Assembly: GCA_051453625.1 (NCBI GenBank)
Contig: JBOZIK010000001.1
Coordinates: 233,539,035 to 233,603,034 of the forward strand
Source of the DNA: Welwitschia mirabilis
Taxonomy: Eukaryota; Gnetophyta; Gnetopsida; Welwitschiales
Direction: 5' to 3'
Length of the DNA: 64,000 nucleotides
The notes beneath the pieces are model-generated. The model saw nothing but the letters and a program-made list of their open reading frames with translations. It was not told where the DNA came from and did not search any database. Shown one piece after another: positions 44,640 through 57,270 of the stretch (positions are counted from its first letter, which is position 1; the number at the start of each line of letters is the position of its first letter). Both the position numbers and the translations under genes were made by a program.

Positions 44640-46000
44640 AAACCTTAAGAGAAGAAGAACCACCTACATTACCTAATGAGTTTAATGAGTTTAAAGAGCC
44701 ACTTTAAAAATCCATTTTCTTACCACCAGAGAAAAAGTTTGAGTACATGATAGAGCTACTTCTAGAAGTTAAATTTGTTGCAAGAGTATCATGCAAATAT
44801 TCTATGATAGGACTTAAAGAATTGAGATTATAATTAAAGTAGTTAATGAAAGAAGGTAAGATTAGATCAAGCTTTTCTCCATGAGTAACTTTAGCCTTAT
44901 TTTTAAAAAAGAAGAATAGAATCCTTTGATTATTCATTGATTACATGTAATTAAAGAACATGATTGTAAAGAATAAATATTTTTTTTTTCAAGTATAGAT
45001 AACTTATTGGATCAATTGCATGGAGTAGTATACTTCTATAAGATCAATCTAAGGTATGGATAGATTAGTATTAAAGATAAGAATATTTACAAGACAATAA
45101 TTATAATTAGACATGGCTACTATGCATTTGTAAGGATGTTTTTTTATTAATCAATACATTAATTACTTTCATAAGTATGATGAATGTATTCTATCCATAT
45201 TTATATAAAGTTATCATATTAATTTTAAATGAAATTTTGATATATTCTAGATGAAAATAACATCATGTAGCTCACATAAGGAAAGCCTTATAGCTACCAA
45301 GAAAGAATCAATTTAAAGCTAAGTTAAGCAAGTGTAAATTATTTAATAAATTCATGAGTTAACTCATTATCTTTAAGGAAGGAATCTGCATGGATTCTTA
45401 CAAAATAAAAGCAATTATGAAGTATCCCAAACCAAGGAATATAACTAAATTAAACATTTTTCATTGTCTTAAATTATATATAATATTCATAGTAGGGTTC
45501 TAATAACTTGTCACACTTTGAACAAACCTTACCAAAATAAAATCTGCATTCAACTTTAATAGTTGTTGCTCGATATCAAAGATGTCACTTTAAATAGAAT
45601 AAATAAGTATATTAAATAATGATATATTATTATACAATTAGAAGATGCATGATATAGATTACTTTTCATATGAAAAGCCAATTCTTTAACATTCGTGCTA
45701 CATTCTAAGATTTATACCATTCAAAAGGATATGTAAAATGAAAGTAGTACTTACTATTATAGTATAATTATTTATTCATAATTTTTAATTATATGGTTTA
45801 AATAAACTTATATTTAAAAAACACAAATTCATACTCATAAAATATAACTCAATAATAATAAAGTTTTAGATGATACATATTACTTCATATGTATTAACAC
45901 ATAAGACCATCTATGATCATCTAAAATGTTAGTTTATATTTATAGATTATTCATTAACACATAAATTATAATAGATAAGATACTAATGAAAGGTATAAAT
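44640..46000 (+). pseudogene. Element F reverse transcriptase and RNase H remnant
   Basis: RT starts with LPPEKKFEYMIELL and continues through LKELRL, MKEGKIRSSFSP and LFLKKKN near 44910. The active-site region near 45230-45250 reads I-L-N-E-I-L-I-Y-S where gypsy RTs have L-D-D-I-L, so both Asp are altered. The thumb region (KLSKCKLF) lies near 45320. RNase H is suspected after 45480 but is barely recognisable. Confidence 0.68.
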
Positions 46001-46859
46001 TTATATTAATTAATAACTAATATAATTATGCATTACCTCTTAAAGATTATACACTTGGATAAGCCATTCATAATAGAAATTTATTACTTACTTTAACCCT
46101 CTTGCATTCGTAGGAATGAAATTTCTACTCACTTTGGTGTTTGTCATACAGATTCTAAATTTAGAGAATCCACACATAATGATCATAACTACATCAATCT
46201 AAGGACTAGAAGTTGTTCTTAGATAAAATGATAAAGTCATTACATATGAGTTTAAAATGCTAAATAAACATGAAAATAATTATCTTGTTCATGATTTGAA
46301 ATTACGTAGGATGATTATGCCTTAAAGACATGATGACATTATCTCTTAATAGGAAAGTTATTATCCAAAATTAACTACAAAACCTTGGAATACTTTAAAA
46401 GTAGCCTCTATTTAACATGAGACAAAAGATGGAAAGAACTATTGGCAAAATATGATTTTAATATTTAATACAAATTAAAAAAGGAAAATAGAATGTCATA
46501 TGCCTCCAGCTAAATGTAGTAGATGTTGATAAGCAATGTCCAATTTAATATTTTCAACTCTCTAAAGCAAAATATTTTGAGAAAACCATACTTTAAAATA
46601 TATTCCATTAACTTCAAGATGAAAATAAAGTTAAGAATTTTATTCTCTCTCATAATGTATTCCTGATTAAGGAAAATTAAGTCTACATTCTCTAGGGAGA
46701 GTGAAGGAAAAAACTCATGTTGGAGATACACAAAGTATCATATGCAAGGCATCCCATATTTATAAATAACTATCATGTATTAAATAAATATTACTTATGA
46801 CATATAATAAAAGGAAGTTTTGAGAAATTCATAAGAAATTTCATACCTCTTAGTAAGTT

Positions 46860-47930
46860 AAAATTAAACAAGGCATACTTATAGAACTCTTACAATTACT
46901 TGAAGTACCAAAGTGGCAATGGAAGAAAATAACAGTGGATTTCATAATTAGGTGAACTATAACTAAGAGGTAACATGGTGTCATCTTAACATGTGATGAA
47001 AGATTAACTTAAATGACTTATTTTATTCCTATAAAAAGAATTAATACAATAGAATAATTAGCCTTAAGTTTTGTATAATCTTTCTATGAAACCGTAATAA
47101 TGATTATTTTAGATATAGATCACAAATTCATATATAAATTTTCACAAAGTTTCTTCCATCACTAGCAAAATAAGGTATGATTTAGTGTTACATAACATTA
47201 AAAAGTAGATGATCAGATAGAAAGAATAAATAGAATATTAAAAAAACACCTTTAGGTGTTGTATGACTAGTAAGATTAGGAATTTTAAAGATTATGTTTA
47301 TTTAAATAAATTTTTATACAACCAAAAATTTCAAACTTCTATTTAGTTATTTCCTTTTAAAGCTATGTATGATACAAAAATGTTTAACCCTTGTTACAAA
47401 ATATAATCCTAATCAAAAGTTCTAAAATCTTCACACATCCAAACATCAAGGCTATGGAAGAAATCACAAAGAAAGTGAAGTGAAATTTACAAGCACATAA
47501 AACTAGCATAATAAGTATTGTAATCAACATTATTAAAAAAATATTTTAAGTGGATAATCAAGTATTACAATAGTTAAGCTTGAAATAAGTTCTTTAAATT
47601 TGGTAAGGTATGAAAAATGTAAACCTTAATATGATGGCCCTTTCAAGATCATAAAAATAATAAGTGAGCTTACATCTAAGTTGGATCTATTCTATAAGAT
47701 GCCAAAAATTCACCTAGTCTACCACACAAGCCTACTCAAACCACACTAAAAAGATAAGGCCTATGAGTGTATTTTGATTGAAAACATATTCTAATAAAAT
47801 CTAATGTTACCTTTGATAACAAACCATTGAAGCTATTAAATTTTTAGGAGGAAAAGATTAGAAAAAAAGCATTCATTTGTAATCAAAATACATGGGAAAA
47901 TAGGGAGTATTTGGAAATAAAATTTTTAAC
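46860..47930 (+). pseudogene. Element F integrase and chromodomain-like end
   Basis: LIELLQLLEVPKWQWKKITV followed by DF near 46870-46945 is the start of the gypsy integrase core with its first Asp. Decayed core follows. At 47590-47750 the C-terminal pattern YDGPFKIIK, KLDLFYKMPKIHLVYHTSLL is clear, and near 47880-47930 a TWENREYLE pattern matches the end of a chromodomain. Stops are throughout. Confidence 0.65.
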
Positions 47931-47986
47931 TCTTTAATACTAGTTAAACTTTCTTATTAGCATACAAATTATTTTGCTTCAATTTA

Positions 47987-47996
47987 NNNNNNNNNN
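47987..47996. other. Assembly gap, 10 N
   Basis: Short N run in the 3' untranslated part of element F. Confidence 0.95.
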
Positions 47997-48139
47997 CATT
48001 ACCTTTAAGAAGTACTTGACAAAATATTTACATGTTTTTGTTGTCTTTTATTGAAGGAGGAATGGAGGCAAGTAATTCAAGTAATAAGGAAGAGTACTCC
48101 TCTGCATTAGCTAAAAAAGATGAAATAACTGTAGACAAA

Positions 48140-48597
48140 TGTAATATTCATAAATTTCATTTAATAATGGAATATTAAAATTCACTGTGTCAATGGTAAT
48201 TATTATCCATTTGTTATTTAGATAATAATGGATGATTAACTTAAATCATGATAAATGTAAAGTTGTATTCTTTGTAATGCCCTTTGAATAAGTATAAGAT
48301 CTCAGCATCAGGTGAGGATGAATAGACTAGAAAGATGTAACTCATCAAAAAGTTAGCTAATTCTAAAATATCCCAATAGAGGTATTAGGATGATAGTCCA
48401 TGCCTTTACATTTGACCATTAGTTCAAATTTCAAACCCTTGTTAAAGTGGTTGTACGAATATTTCTAATGATAATAAAATTATTGTTCTTTTGATTAATT
48501 TATGATTTATGACTTTTTAAAAGCTTAAAGAAATAGATTTTTTATTTGTCCTATATTACCTTTTTATGTAATGTAAAAGAGTTAAAGTTATATTATA
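48140..48597 (+). repeat. Element F LTR 2
   Basis: Starts TGTAATATTCATAAATTTC and matches LTR 1, with about 70 bp more. It is followed not by flanking DNA but by a PBS-like sequence and a leader homologous to that after LTR 1. Confidence 0.72.
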
Positions 48598-48599
48598 AT

Positions 48600-48612
48600 T
48601 AGTATTAAAGCC
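48600..48612 (+). other. Primer-binding site after LTR 2
   Basis: TAGTATTAAAGCC aligns with TGGTATCAAAGCT at 38949 and with TGGTATCAGAGC; differences are transitions apart from the PBS end. Confidence 0.65.
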
Positions 48613-49015
48613 ATTCAATAAATAGTAAGTTATAACTTATAAATGCATATTCCCAAAATTTATTGAGCAAAGTACATATAAAAGAGTAGATATATTTAAA
48701 AAATAAAAGAAATGGAGTTTAAAACATCCTACTCCATATCAAAAAGATTATATGAAGAAAACGAAGGAAGAATTTATGCATCCTTCAGAAAGAAAAAGAT
48801 AATCTATGTTTAAGGTTTTCTACTTCTAACTCCTAAGGGCTTTACCCATTCATCCATGATCCTATGGTATTATATCCAAAAACATGCATGGATGGCATGA
48901 TAGAAAATAATGTGGCTTTTGTATCTAGGATGAAGAAGTAATAAGAAACTTACAGTTGGAAGTTATGTATGACTTCTTGTCTACATTTATATGAAGCTTA
49001 CTATAAACCATTAGA
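48613..49015 (+). mobile_element. Second copy of the element F leader
   Basis: Aligns with 38962-39290, with shared blocks such as AAAGTACATATA, CATTCATCCATGATC, TTTTGTATCTAGGATGAA and TATGACTTC. Homology ends at about 49015. Confidence 0.65.
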
Positions 49016-49792
49016 TCAATAAAAGAAAGGGAGTAAGCTAATAAAAACTTCTTCTTAAGAGAAAAATAACGAAGACTAAGAGTGGAGGTAAGGAAATCCA
49101 TTCCATCGACTTTAGTTATGGAGAAAGTGGACATCAAATAAAGAACCTATAAAAATAAAATATTTTAGCAAAATAAGGAAAATAAGATAATAAAAATACA
49201 AGAATCTAAAAAGGATTTTAATGCAAAGGAAATGGAAGAAAGACAAAATATCCTAAATGATAAAACTCTTTAAAACAAGAGGAAAGTATCAGATAAAATC
49301 TATAAGATCATTATAAATAATGAAGATCTAAGGATCTTATTTCCATAAAAATGGTGAAAAAGCTAAACTTAAAAGTAGAGCCACATCTAACAGAATATAA
49401 TGTGTTATGGCTTTATAAGATCTTATTATATAACCATCAATTAATAATATTTCATAAGTTTTAATGTAGATAATTATCATAAGTAAATGCTACATTATGT
49501 AGTGGTCATGAATGCATGCTACATTTTGGTTAGAATGCTTTAGAAAGTTTACTTGCAAAGTGAGAAATGAAGAAGTCAAGAACATCTATTTCATTATAAA
49601 AAATGACAAGTGGTTTAGGCTAGAACCATTAGAGAAGAAAAAGGATAGTCCTTCTCCAAAATTTACTACATAAATAGAAATTAATTTTTTCAATGAAAGT
49701 GGTAATGATACTAGTGTAAGAAAATGCATAAGTTAAGCAAAAAAATCTTATAAGTTAAAAAAATTAAAACAACAATTTTCAAAAATTTTAAT
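49016..49792. other. No recognised gene
   Basis: A possible gag/protease region of the following gypsy remnant. A 70-codon minus-strand open frame at 48925-49137 has no recognised domain. Confidence 0.35.
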
Positions 49793-50600
49793 GCAAGAAC
49801 TTCCTCTTGGACTACTTTCCAAGAATGTCATAGAACACCAAATAGATCTTATTTTAGGAGTTTACTTTGTAAAAACATTATCTAATAGATGATAACAAAA
49901 GAAAAGGAGATGAAAATATAGATTCAAGGAGTAGTTGAAAATTGACTTATTAATAAAATGTTTTCTCTATGTGCTATACTTGTGGTTTTAACATCATGAG
50001 CAAAAAAGATAAAAACATATGAAAATTCAAGATCCATTAATAAAATTACTATTTGGTACTTGCTTATAATGTTAAAAATGTATGGTATATCAAATATCTT
50101 AGTAGGATCTTGCTACTTTAGCAAGATTAATTTAAAACATAGATAACATTATAATCATATAATAGAGGAAAATGAGTTGAAGATGATATTCAAAATAGTT
50201 GATGACCTTTATGAATAACTAGTTACAATTCTTAGATTAATAAATTATCCTAATACTTTCATAAGAATGATAATAGAGGTTATAAAAAATTATATTATAA
50301 AATTCATACTATTTTATTTAATGATATTATGATATATAATAGAAACAAGAAAAAACATATGAAATATTTGAAAACAATGTTGTTGATATATTAAGAGAAG
50401 AGAGCCTTTTTGAAAATTTAAAAAAAAGGCTCATGAAAGAAGAATTTGTGTTTATAAAACCAACTAACAAAATAGATCTAAACAAGCTTACAACCATTAA
50501 ATAATGTTTTGTTTTATAAAATTCAAATAAATCTAGAAGTTTTAATTGATTAACAAGCTTTTGTAAAAGATTTATTTAAGGATTCATAAGGATAGGTGTT
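49793..50600 (+). pseudogene. RT remnant of a different gypsy subfamily
   Basis: Begins ELPLGLLSKN and VIEHQIDLILG, matching the RT entry of gypsy groups that have a GLPP...IEHQIDLVPG pattern rather than the LPPEREVEF pattern of element F. The active-site region at about 50315-50340 reads L-F-N-D-I-M-I-Y-N, followed by KKKHMKYLKTM: first Asp to Asn. The frame after it reads EESLFENLKKRLMKEEF. It is therefore not simply the continuation of element F. Confidence 0.6.
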
Positions 50601-50631
50601 CTAATTTTAAATATTATAAAAAAGGATAGAG

Positions 50632-50808
50632 ATCAATGACTGCTTATCAGAGTGATAAGGTCATAAACACATGGACTTAGAGGTCCAAAGTTCAAACCCT
50701 GATAGTGGTAGGAAATACAAATGGTATAGATTCTATAAGCCCAAGTGCCACTGGGCATTTGTACGATACAAACTTATCTACTCACTATCTCTTCAAGAGG
50801 AAAAAAAA
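50632..50808 (+). mobile_element. tRNA-derived SINE-like insertion, 177 bp
   Basis: Contains a polymerase III A-box-like segment (TATCAGAGTGATAAGG, 50645-50660) and a B-box-like segment (AGTTCAAACCCT, 50689-50700) about 44 bp apart. Between them is a 5-bp anticodon-type stem (TGGAC/GTCCA). A non-tRNA body follows, and the insert ends in eight A residues. The 7-bp sequence GATAGAG flanks it exactly (50625-50631 and 50809-50815), as expected for a target-site duplication. It lacks a proper acceptor stem, so it is not a functional tRNA. Confidence 0.6.
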
Positions 50809-50815
50809 GATAGAG

Positions 50816-52879
50816 CATGTATTTACTTCATTATTACATGTTAACTTAATATAGTAGCATTTCCAACTTGTTAGTAGGCCTGAGATCAGATCTACATTGA
50901 TTTAATATTCTCTATCAAATGAGAATAAATAGAAATAGTTTTGATACTTGCATCAAATTTTTTCATTTTATTCATTTATTATTTCAAAAGTAGGATTTTT
51001 ATGGTTGCCAATCCTAGCTACTCATAATGTTTACAAAGGATTTATGAAGAAGATTTTGATTTTTAATATCTAGATCTCTTATATATAGATCCCTAGTCTA
51101 TTAAAGTTTAATAGAAACTTCTTGATATACTAGGCTGAGAATACCTTCATCTACTACTTTCCACCTCAACCATATCTTTTTTTAAAGATTATAAAAGAAA
51201 TAATGGCAAAATATGAGTTAAGAATAGTTTAAAATTTAGTTTTTCATTAAAACAATTACATTTTTATAACTACTTTTTTTAAAATTTACTGTAGAAAATC
51301 ATACATCATAGGCTTGCTGTTGAATGATATATATGTGTGTTACGTGGGTATTTTTGTAATTCTTTATGTCTTATTAAACCTGTCAATCACAAATAGATAT
51401 ATTGCAAATGCCACACGCTATATAAATGAAAATGACTCAAACATCATAGACCCATTAAAGATGCGTGAAAGAAGAAGGAGAATTGATTTTCAAAGAAATA
51501 TAATGCAATTTAATCTAAAAATGCACCTAAACTAATATTTTCAATCTTAGCAAATATTGCCCTTAAGATCTATATCTTAAGTAAAACTATTATTAAATCA
51601 AGAATAATTTAAACCACAAGGAACATGTAAAGTATTAAAGAAATGAATGAGAAATAGAGTTTGTATTAAGTGAATTAGCATCCAAGTTACAAAGTAGCCA
51701 CATCTAAATGGAGAATGTAAAGCTCAACAACAAGGAAGACATCTCTTGCAATGACAAAGAATGGAGCTCCTACCCTTTTATCTCATATTACAAGAATTTC
51801 TAGTGCATCGAAGATAGATAGAAGGAGTGAAGAGGAGGTTTATTTTTACTAAAGAAAAACCTAACCAATACTCAAGATGTAATAGTTGCATTAGAGACAC
51901 ACTTAATTCTAAGAAAGAAATAAATGAAATGGATGAAATTTGGTAAGCAATTTTACTTTAGTATCATCCTGACTATCCTTCCAATACTAAAGGAAATGAT
52001 GCTAATTATAAAAGCTTCATATTAACTACTCAATTTATTTAGTAATTATCTCTGTTAGGAAGTCCTTATCTATTATCTTGACTGTCATTCAGATGATGGT
52101 GGGAATGATAGGCCTTTATGAAAGTCTTCTTAAATTCATCAGCTTCTTATTTTTAATATCTTTGCTTTAGATAGAAAGTATTATGATTTACTTTAAAAGT
52201 TACAAAATGTAATGGAGTTTGTATGATTTCATGGCCTTTTCTTTAGCTCTTTGTAATCATAAAACCTTAAATTAAACCTATCTAATGTCTTGCAAAATAA
52301 CTCATAAGACCCCATCAAATACACACAATTTGGTAGTGCATCATAGCCCTTCACTTAGCCTTGGTAGTTCTTGATAAAATTAAGTGAACAACTATGATTG
52401 CAAGCTAAATTATCTTAAGTAAAAATCAATTTAGAAATTATAAATTAGGCTTATAAATAATTTTAAGAATATCAAAAAATAGAATAAAACATGAAAATTA
52501 GATAACTAAGTGTTTTACCTATGCAGAGTCACTGAGGTAAGCTATCATTAGCATGGTTATCTAGATGATAAAGGGGATGACAATCAATTAAAAAAGTAGA
52601 AAAATATAAGCCTACAAATTTTTTTTTTGGAATAGATACATATTATCTCTTATTTAAAAAAAATTAATAGACCCCTATTTAATTTTTAGCATATCATGAA
52701 AATAGCTATGTTTGATATGTAATATCATAACAATGAAAAATGCCTCAAATCGTTAAATGAAAATAATAATTATGGACGTAATGAAAAATTCTTAAAAATC
52801 ATGTTTATAAAAATCATCATTTTTGATACAATTCATGAAGAGAAAACCAAAAGTGTAATAAAAATATATACCACTTCCC
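50816..52879. other. No recognised gene
   Basis: AT-rich. A 73-codon plus-strand open frame at 51314-51535 has hydrophobic and basic parts but no recognised family. No clear element boundary is seen. Confidence 0.35.
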
Positions 52880-54180
52880 TCATCATGCCATGATGAACTC
52901 CTGATGGACAGTAGGATTAAGTGTAGGTGGAGAAGATGGAGGATGCTAAGAATCCATAAGGAAATGCTGGTTAAGAGTTATTATAATGAAATGAGTGGTT
53001 TCATGTCCTTATACTCTGATAGACTCTGGAAGGTGAATCATGCGCTCTATCCATTGGATGTGATGATGTACATCAATGAACTACTTCTTCGTGTGTTGGA
53101 CTCTCCTCTCAAGGGTAGATATCCTATCTCTAAGCTTAGTAAAACCTTAGTCTATGGTCTTTTTAAGATGGTGAACTATCTCTATTAGGAGTACCTAAAT
53201 CTGATCAATCATACTCCTAGCTATAGGTCTCTATACTTAAGGTCTCTCAGCTTTTCCTGGAATCTGAATCATGATGTTCTATAGGTAGCAAGCTGAAGTT
53301 TATAAATGTATTAATTCCTACTCTTCTATAGGCTTAGGTATACTAAAGAATCACTAAGAGGAGGCATGGATATCCTAGAATCTACAAATTTCTAGCCTTA
53401 ATCATGAATCTGAGTCTCCTTCAAATGAAAGTCAGAATGTTCATCTACTCCTTTTGTTTGAATACTACCAAAATCTAAAGATATATTACCATAACATGAC
53501 TATCGTGAAATGATGTGCTAATGTTATGGATCAGCTCTCTATGAAGAATGAAATAGGAAGATATCAAATGTGTAACTAAGACTCCTAACTTATCATCAGT
53601 AAAATTAGCTAGTATATTTAACACTGCATCATAAACTTGACGATTCTCTATACCATCAAATAAATGGATATGTATACTCTCAATGCCATATAAATCAGTG
53701 ATAGTAGCAATTTGAATTAGGAGGATCAATACCTTGTGGCTATGTATGAAAGCAATAATCATATCAACCAAATTATCATGGGCATCTAGTCACCTCTCAA
53801 TGTACATAGTATCATAGAACTCTCTAATCTCTGAGGTGAAGGATGATCCATGGGCATCAATGATCCATCTGAGCTATATATCTATCAATATTTAGTTCAC
53901 CTCTATCTTTATTTGATTCATAAAATTAGTGAAGTATTTCTTCATACAGATCGAAGCCTCTTGATCGACTGAAAACATGCCTATCAAGGTGGAGGATGTA
54001 TAGGCTCAGTGCACTCTATCATGGGTGGAACCAGTAGGCCCATCTCTTACTCTACTAGATTAGCCTCTATCTCAATCTTCCTAGCTCTATGTATACATGG
54101 CCTAATCAAACATAAAAATGTATTGAATCATATTTATGAAGTGGAAATCACAAAACTTAAGTCTCATAAAAGCTCTAAAA
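52880..54180 (-). pseudogene. Putative plant transposon protein remnant
   Basis: This stretch is less AT-rich than its neighbours. Read on the minus strand, 53475-53771 is open for 98 codons. Together with the piece to its right, it shows SEIREFYDTM, then DLYGIESIHIHLF, IENRQVYDAVLNIL, LGVLVTHLISSYFILHRELIHNI. This resembles the conserved domain called putative plant transposon protein in retrotransposon-derived plant ORFs (VREFYANL start, LHYIIAHNI end). The match is from memory and moderate. Sequence left of 53475 is probably its C-terminal extension. Confidence 0.4.
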
Positions 54181-55929
54181 CGACTACATGATTTGATTTT
54201 TTAGTGTAAAAATTATGAAAATAAGTATTTCCCTACCCTAATAAAAATAATACATCTTGTATTAGCTAATGGAGTGAAGAAATCACACAAAAATTAGGAA
54301 AAATGAGAAACGTTTGATTAATAAATCCCACATAAGATTAAAACCTGAAAGTACTCAAATGAAAAATCTACTTTAGTAGTAACATAGCACTCATCATGCT
54401 GATTAATTTTATTAAAAGGATCATGTTAATCCAACTTAAAGTTTGTAAGAAAATAATTTCTAAAAATAAAAATCTAATTCTACCTCATAAAATATACAAT
54501 TTTAGATTTTGGGAAAAATACGCAGTAAAAATTAAATTTGTAAGTTCCAAATTGAAGAGCATAAAAAAAATGACATAGGTACAAAATATGCTCTGAAACA
54601 TCAAGAAATGAGATAAAAAATTTAAAATAAGTGAGAAGAAGAACACACTTCATTTTTAAAAATTTACTTAAATCTTATAATCTAGAGCACCAAATTCATG
54701 AGAGGGATCCCAAATCCATGATAGTACTTAGTGTGATACATGTCTCACAAAGGAACAGAGTAAGAAGACTTAAAAATGGTGCGAAAGAAAGGCAACCCAC
54801 ATTTTTAATGCACTATCATCCACTCAAGTTATTTGGATAACATCTCTAGGACGATTGTCAAAAAAATCTAGACTATTATCCTTCCTTTCATCTAGACGAT
54901 CAAGTGGATGATGCATGTTTTTCAAAATTTTATAAAAATTGAATTTTAATAGTTAAAAGATTAAGTTTAAAGCTCAATGTAGAAATGTCAGATTTGAAAA
55001 ATAAATATTTGGAGAACATTCTGACAAATATGGAATATGAATGATCAAAATATTAAGTGATGAAAATGCACTAAATGGACTAAAGCATATTCATGAGTGT
55101 CCAAAAAATGTGTTCTAATAAAAATGATTATAAAAAATGTATATAACTTTAAAATACTAAAAATAAACATCAAAAAAATTGTAAGGAAACTCATCTAATC
55201 AAGAAATTAGCTTTTTATTGAAAACTAAGTAAGGAAACTATTAAATGTTAAGGTCCTAAAATAATAAGAAAATATGGAAATGACTTTAAAATAGCTAACT
55301 AAATAATGAAATAAAAATAGAATAAAAAATGGATACAAAGAAAATGAAGAAGATAGTATACCTACCCTAAATTCTAACCTAGCAAACTCCCATGGAAGAA
55401 ATCATGACATCATTTAATTTAAAATGCATGACTAAATGTATAACTCTATAAATTCTATTTGATAAGGTAGTGATTATAATGATGCTAAAAATTAAATGCT
55501 CTAGATAATAAATGATAAGATCTAAGATTTGCTTAGAAATAAATTTACTTGCTAACATCTCAAAATACACACCCAAATCCTCAAAAGTAAAATGATCATA
55601 TGGAAAGATTAAGAGTCTAGAAAATAAGCAATGCTTCTAATGACATCAAGAATACTACTAATCCCATAGCTTTAAAGTTTTTATTATTTTATTTTCCATG
55701 ATGCAAGAGTACAACCATAGTCAAAGAAGTAAATATCCATGAAGCATGACTAACTAACCTCTAAGCAAAGTATCCATAGCTATCATATCACATTATCAAA
55801 GACCACACTCGAGAAAATTTGCCTTGGTGTGCTTGTGGTAGGACATCATGGTGACCATGTTTTTAAGCTAGTTTGGATATGAAATATTATGGTTTTTTTT
55901 TCTTTTTTATTTAGTTTTTGTTTTTTTCC
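54181..55929. other. No recognised gene
   Basis: AT-rich sequence with small open frames on both strands (for example 54631-54840) and no recognised domain. The right part may be the 3' untranslated region of the gypsy copy that starts at 55930. Confidence 0.35.
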
Positions 55930-57270
55930 TTCAAAGATAAATTCCACATGATCATACACCCTAAAAGACAAAGGTGAAGTAGTGAGATGAAAGATAGAAA
56001 AGAACACACCTAGACAATCAAAGACCTTTCACCTTTGAGAAAAACATAATACATAAATAATATTCTTTTAAAATTAAGTTCATAGACCTCTGAATGTCTT
56101 AATATTGGGTAAATCTAATCTTATTACTATAAAATGTTCAAGTACAAATACTAGTCATGGAAATAACATAAGTACATAAGTTATGTTTAAAAGATGATCA
56201 AGTGATATCATAACATCCTCCAAACATTTAAGATAAGAGAGAATTTATATAATGGTAGGGAGGAAGTCCTCCTCGTCAAAGGAAACATTCAAGAGAGAAT
56301 TTAACTTTTTAAATCCCTTTAGTTATTAAGTCAAAATCTCAATAGAGCCATTAGAATGTACTTTCTCAATAAGGTAAGGACCTAACCATTTTGAAGTCAA
56401 CTTTTTATATAGAAAATGCACTAGTGTTACATAACAAGACTAGTTGACCAGGTTCAAAGTTCTTATAGATTAACTTTTTATCATGTTTGAATTTATTTTG
56501 GGATTTGTGAATAAGTTTTCAATGAATAGCTTGAGCTCGTTTTTCATCTAAATGATCTAATTGAGCTTAAAAAGTTTTAAGATTCTCTTCTAAATTTAAA
56601 AGATTAAGTCAATGTATAGAATGATAAGAATTGTAACAAACATCAATAGGTAATACACAAACTTTATCATATACGAGTTCATAAGGTGAAAAACAAAGTG
56701 AATTACACCAAGTTGTATGATAAGCCCAAAGAACATCATTGAGTTGAAAAGCCCATGATTTCTTATTGGTAAAGACAAGTATTTAAAGCATTTTTTAAAT
56801 TTATCTATTAGCATTTTTAGCTTATCCATTGGTTTGAAAATTGTAAAAATAAGCTACTTGATATTCTATTTCAATGGATAAAAGAAGTTTTCTAAAATAA
56901 TGATTGATGAAATGGTTTTCTTGATCACTAATAATTATTCAAAAAAAGCCAAAATGTTGAAAATTTTAAGTTCTAACTAAGTTATAAATGATTCAGGATC
57001 ATTTGAGGAAGTAGGAACTGCTTCAACCCATTTAATCACATAATTAATAGCTACTAAAATGTAATTTTTATCTTTAGAAGGTGGTTTAATTAGACCTATA
57101 AAGTTGATTCTCTAATAGTTAAAAGGTTCACACTTAAGAGTAGGTTTAAGGAACATTTCCTATGATCATAAAAGATTACCAAAATGTTGACATGCATTGC
57201 ATCTTCTAGTGTAGTCAAAAGAGCCCTAAAAAAGACTAGGCCAATAGAATCTAGAGTGAAAAATTTTCAT
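55930..57270 (-). pseudogene. Copy D Athila/Tat-like integrase remnant
   Basis: Minus-strand order: a zinc-binding region at 57260-57150 (RFYWPSLF, then RRCNACQHFGN), then the core with KWVEAVPTSSND near 57030. The second Asp is kept in ISDQENHF near 56925. C-terminal patterns from 56830 leftward (SYNLV, then CVLPIDVCYNSYHS) match the non-chromovirus integrase of Athila/Tat elements. There is no chromodomain. Stops and frame changes throughout. Confidence 0.72.

Larger units (their letters stand above)
38556..48597 (+). mobile_element. Chromovirus-like gypsy element F
   Basis: Related LTRs at 38556-38946 and 48140-48597 bound an internal region. The order is PBS (38949), leader, protease (44235), RT (44640), RNase H, integrase (46880) and a chromodomain-like end (47930), all on the plus strand. 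The RT start pattern (LPPEKKFEYMIELL) suggests the Tekay branch. The 5.3 kb between PBS and protease is inflated by a CACTA-like terminus, a 78-N gap and a minisatellite. All domains are broken. Confidence 0.7.

Noticed and set aside
50632-50715. Functional tRNA gene
   Set aside because: Has A- and B-box-like segments but no matching acceptor stem, a decayed T stem and SINE-type flanks and tail.
51314-51535. 73-codon frame as a small membrane protein gene
   Set aside because: No recognised family, promoter or conserved context; length is expected by chance in this AT-rich sequence.
52904-53188. 94-codon plus-strand frame as a gene
   Set aside because: Lies antisense to the more convincing minus-strand transposon-protein relic and has no recognised domain.
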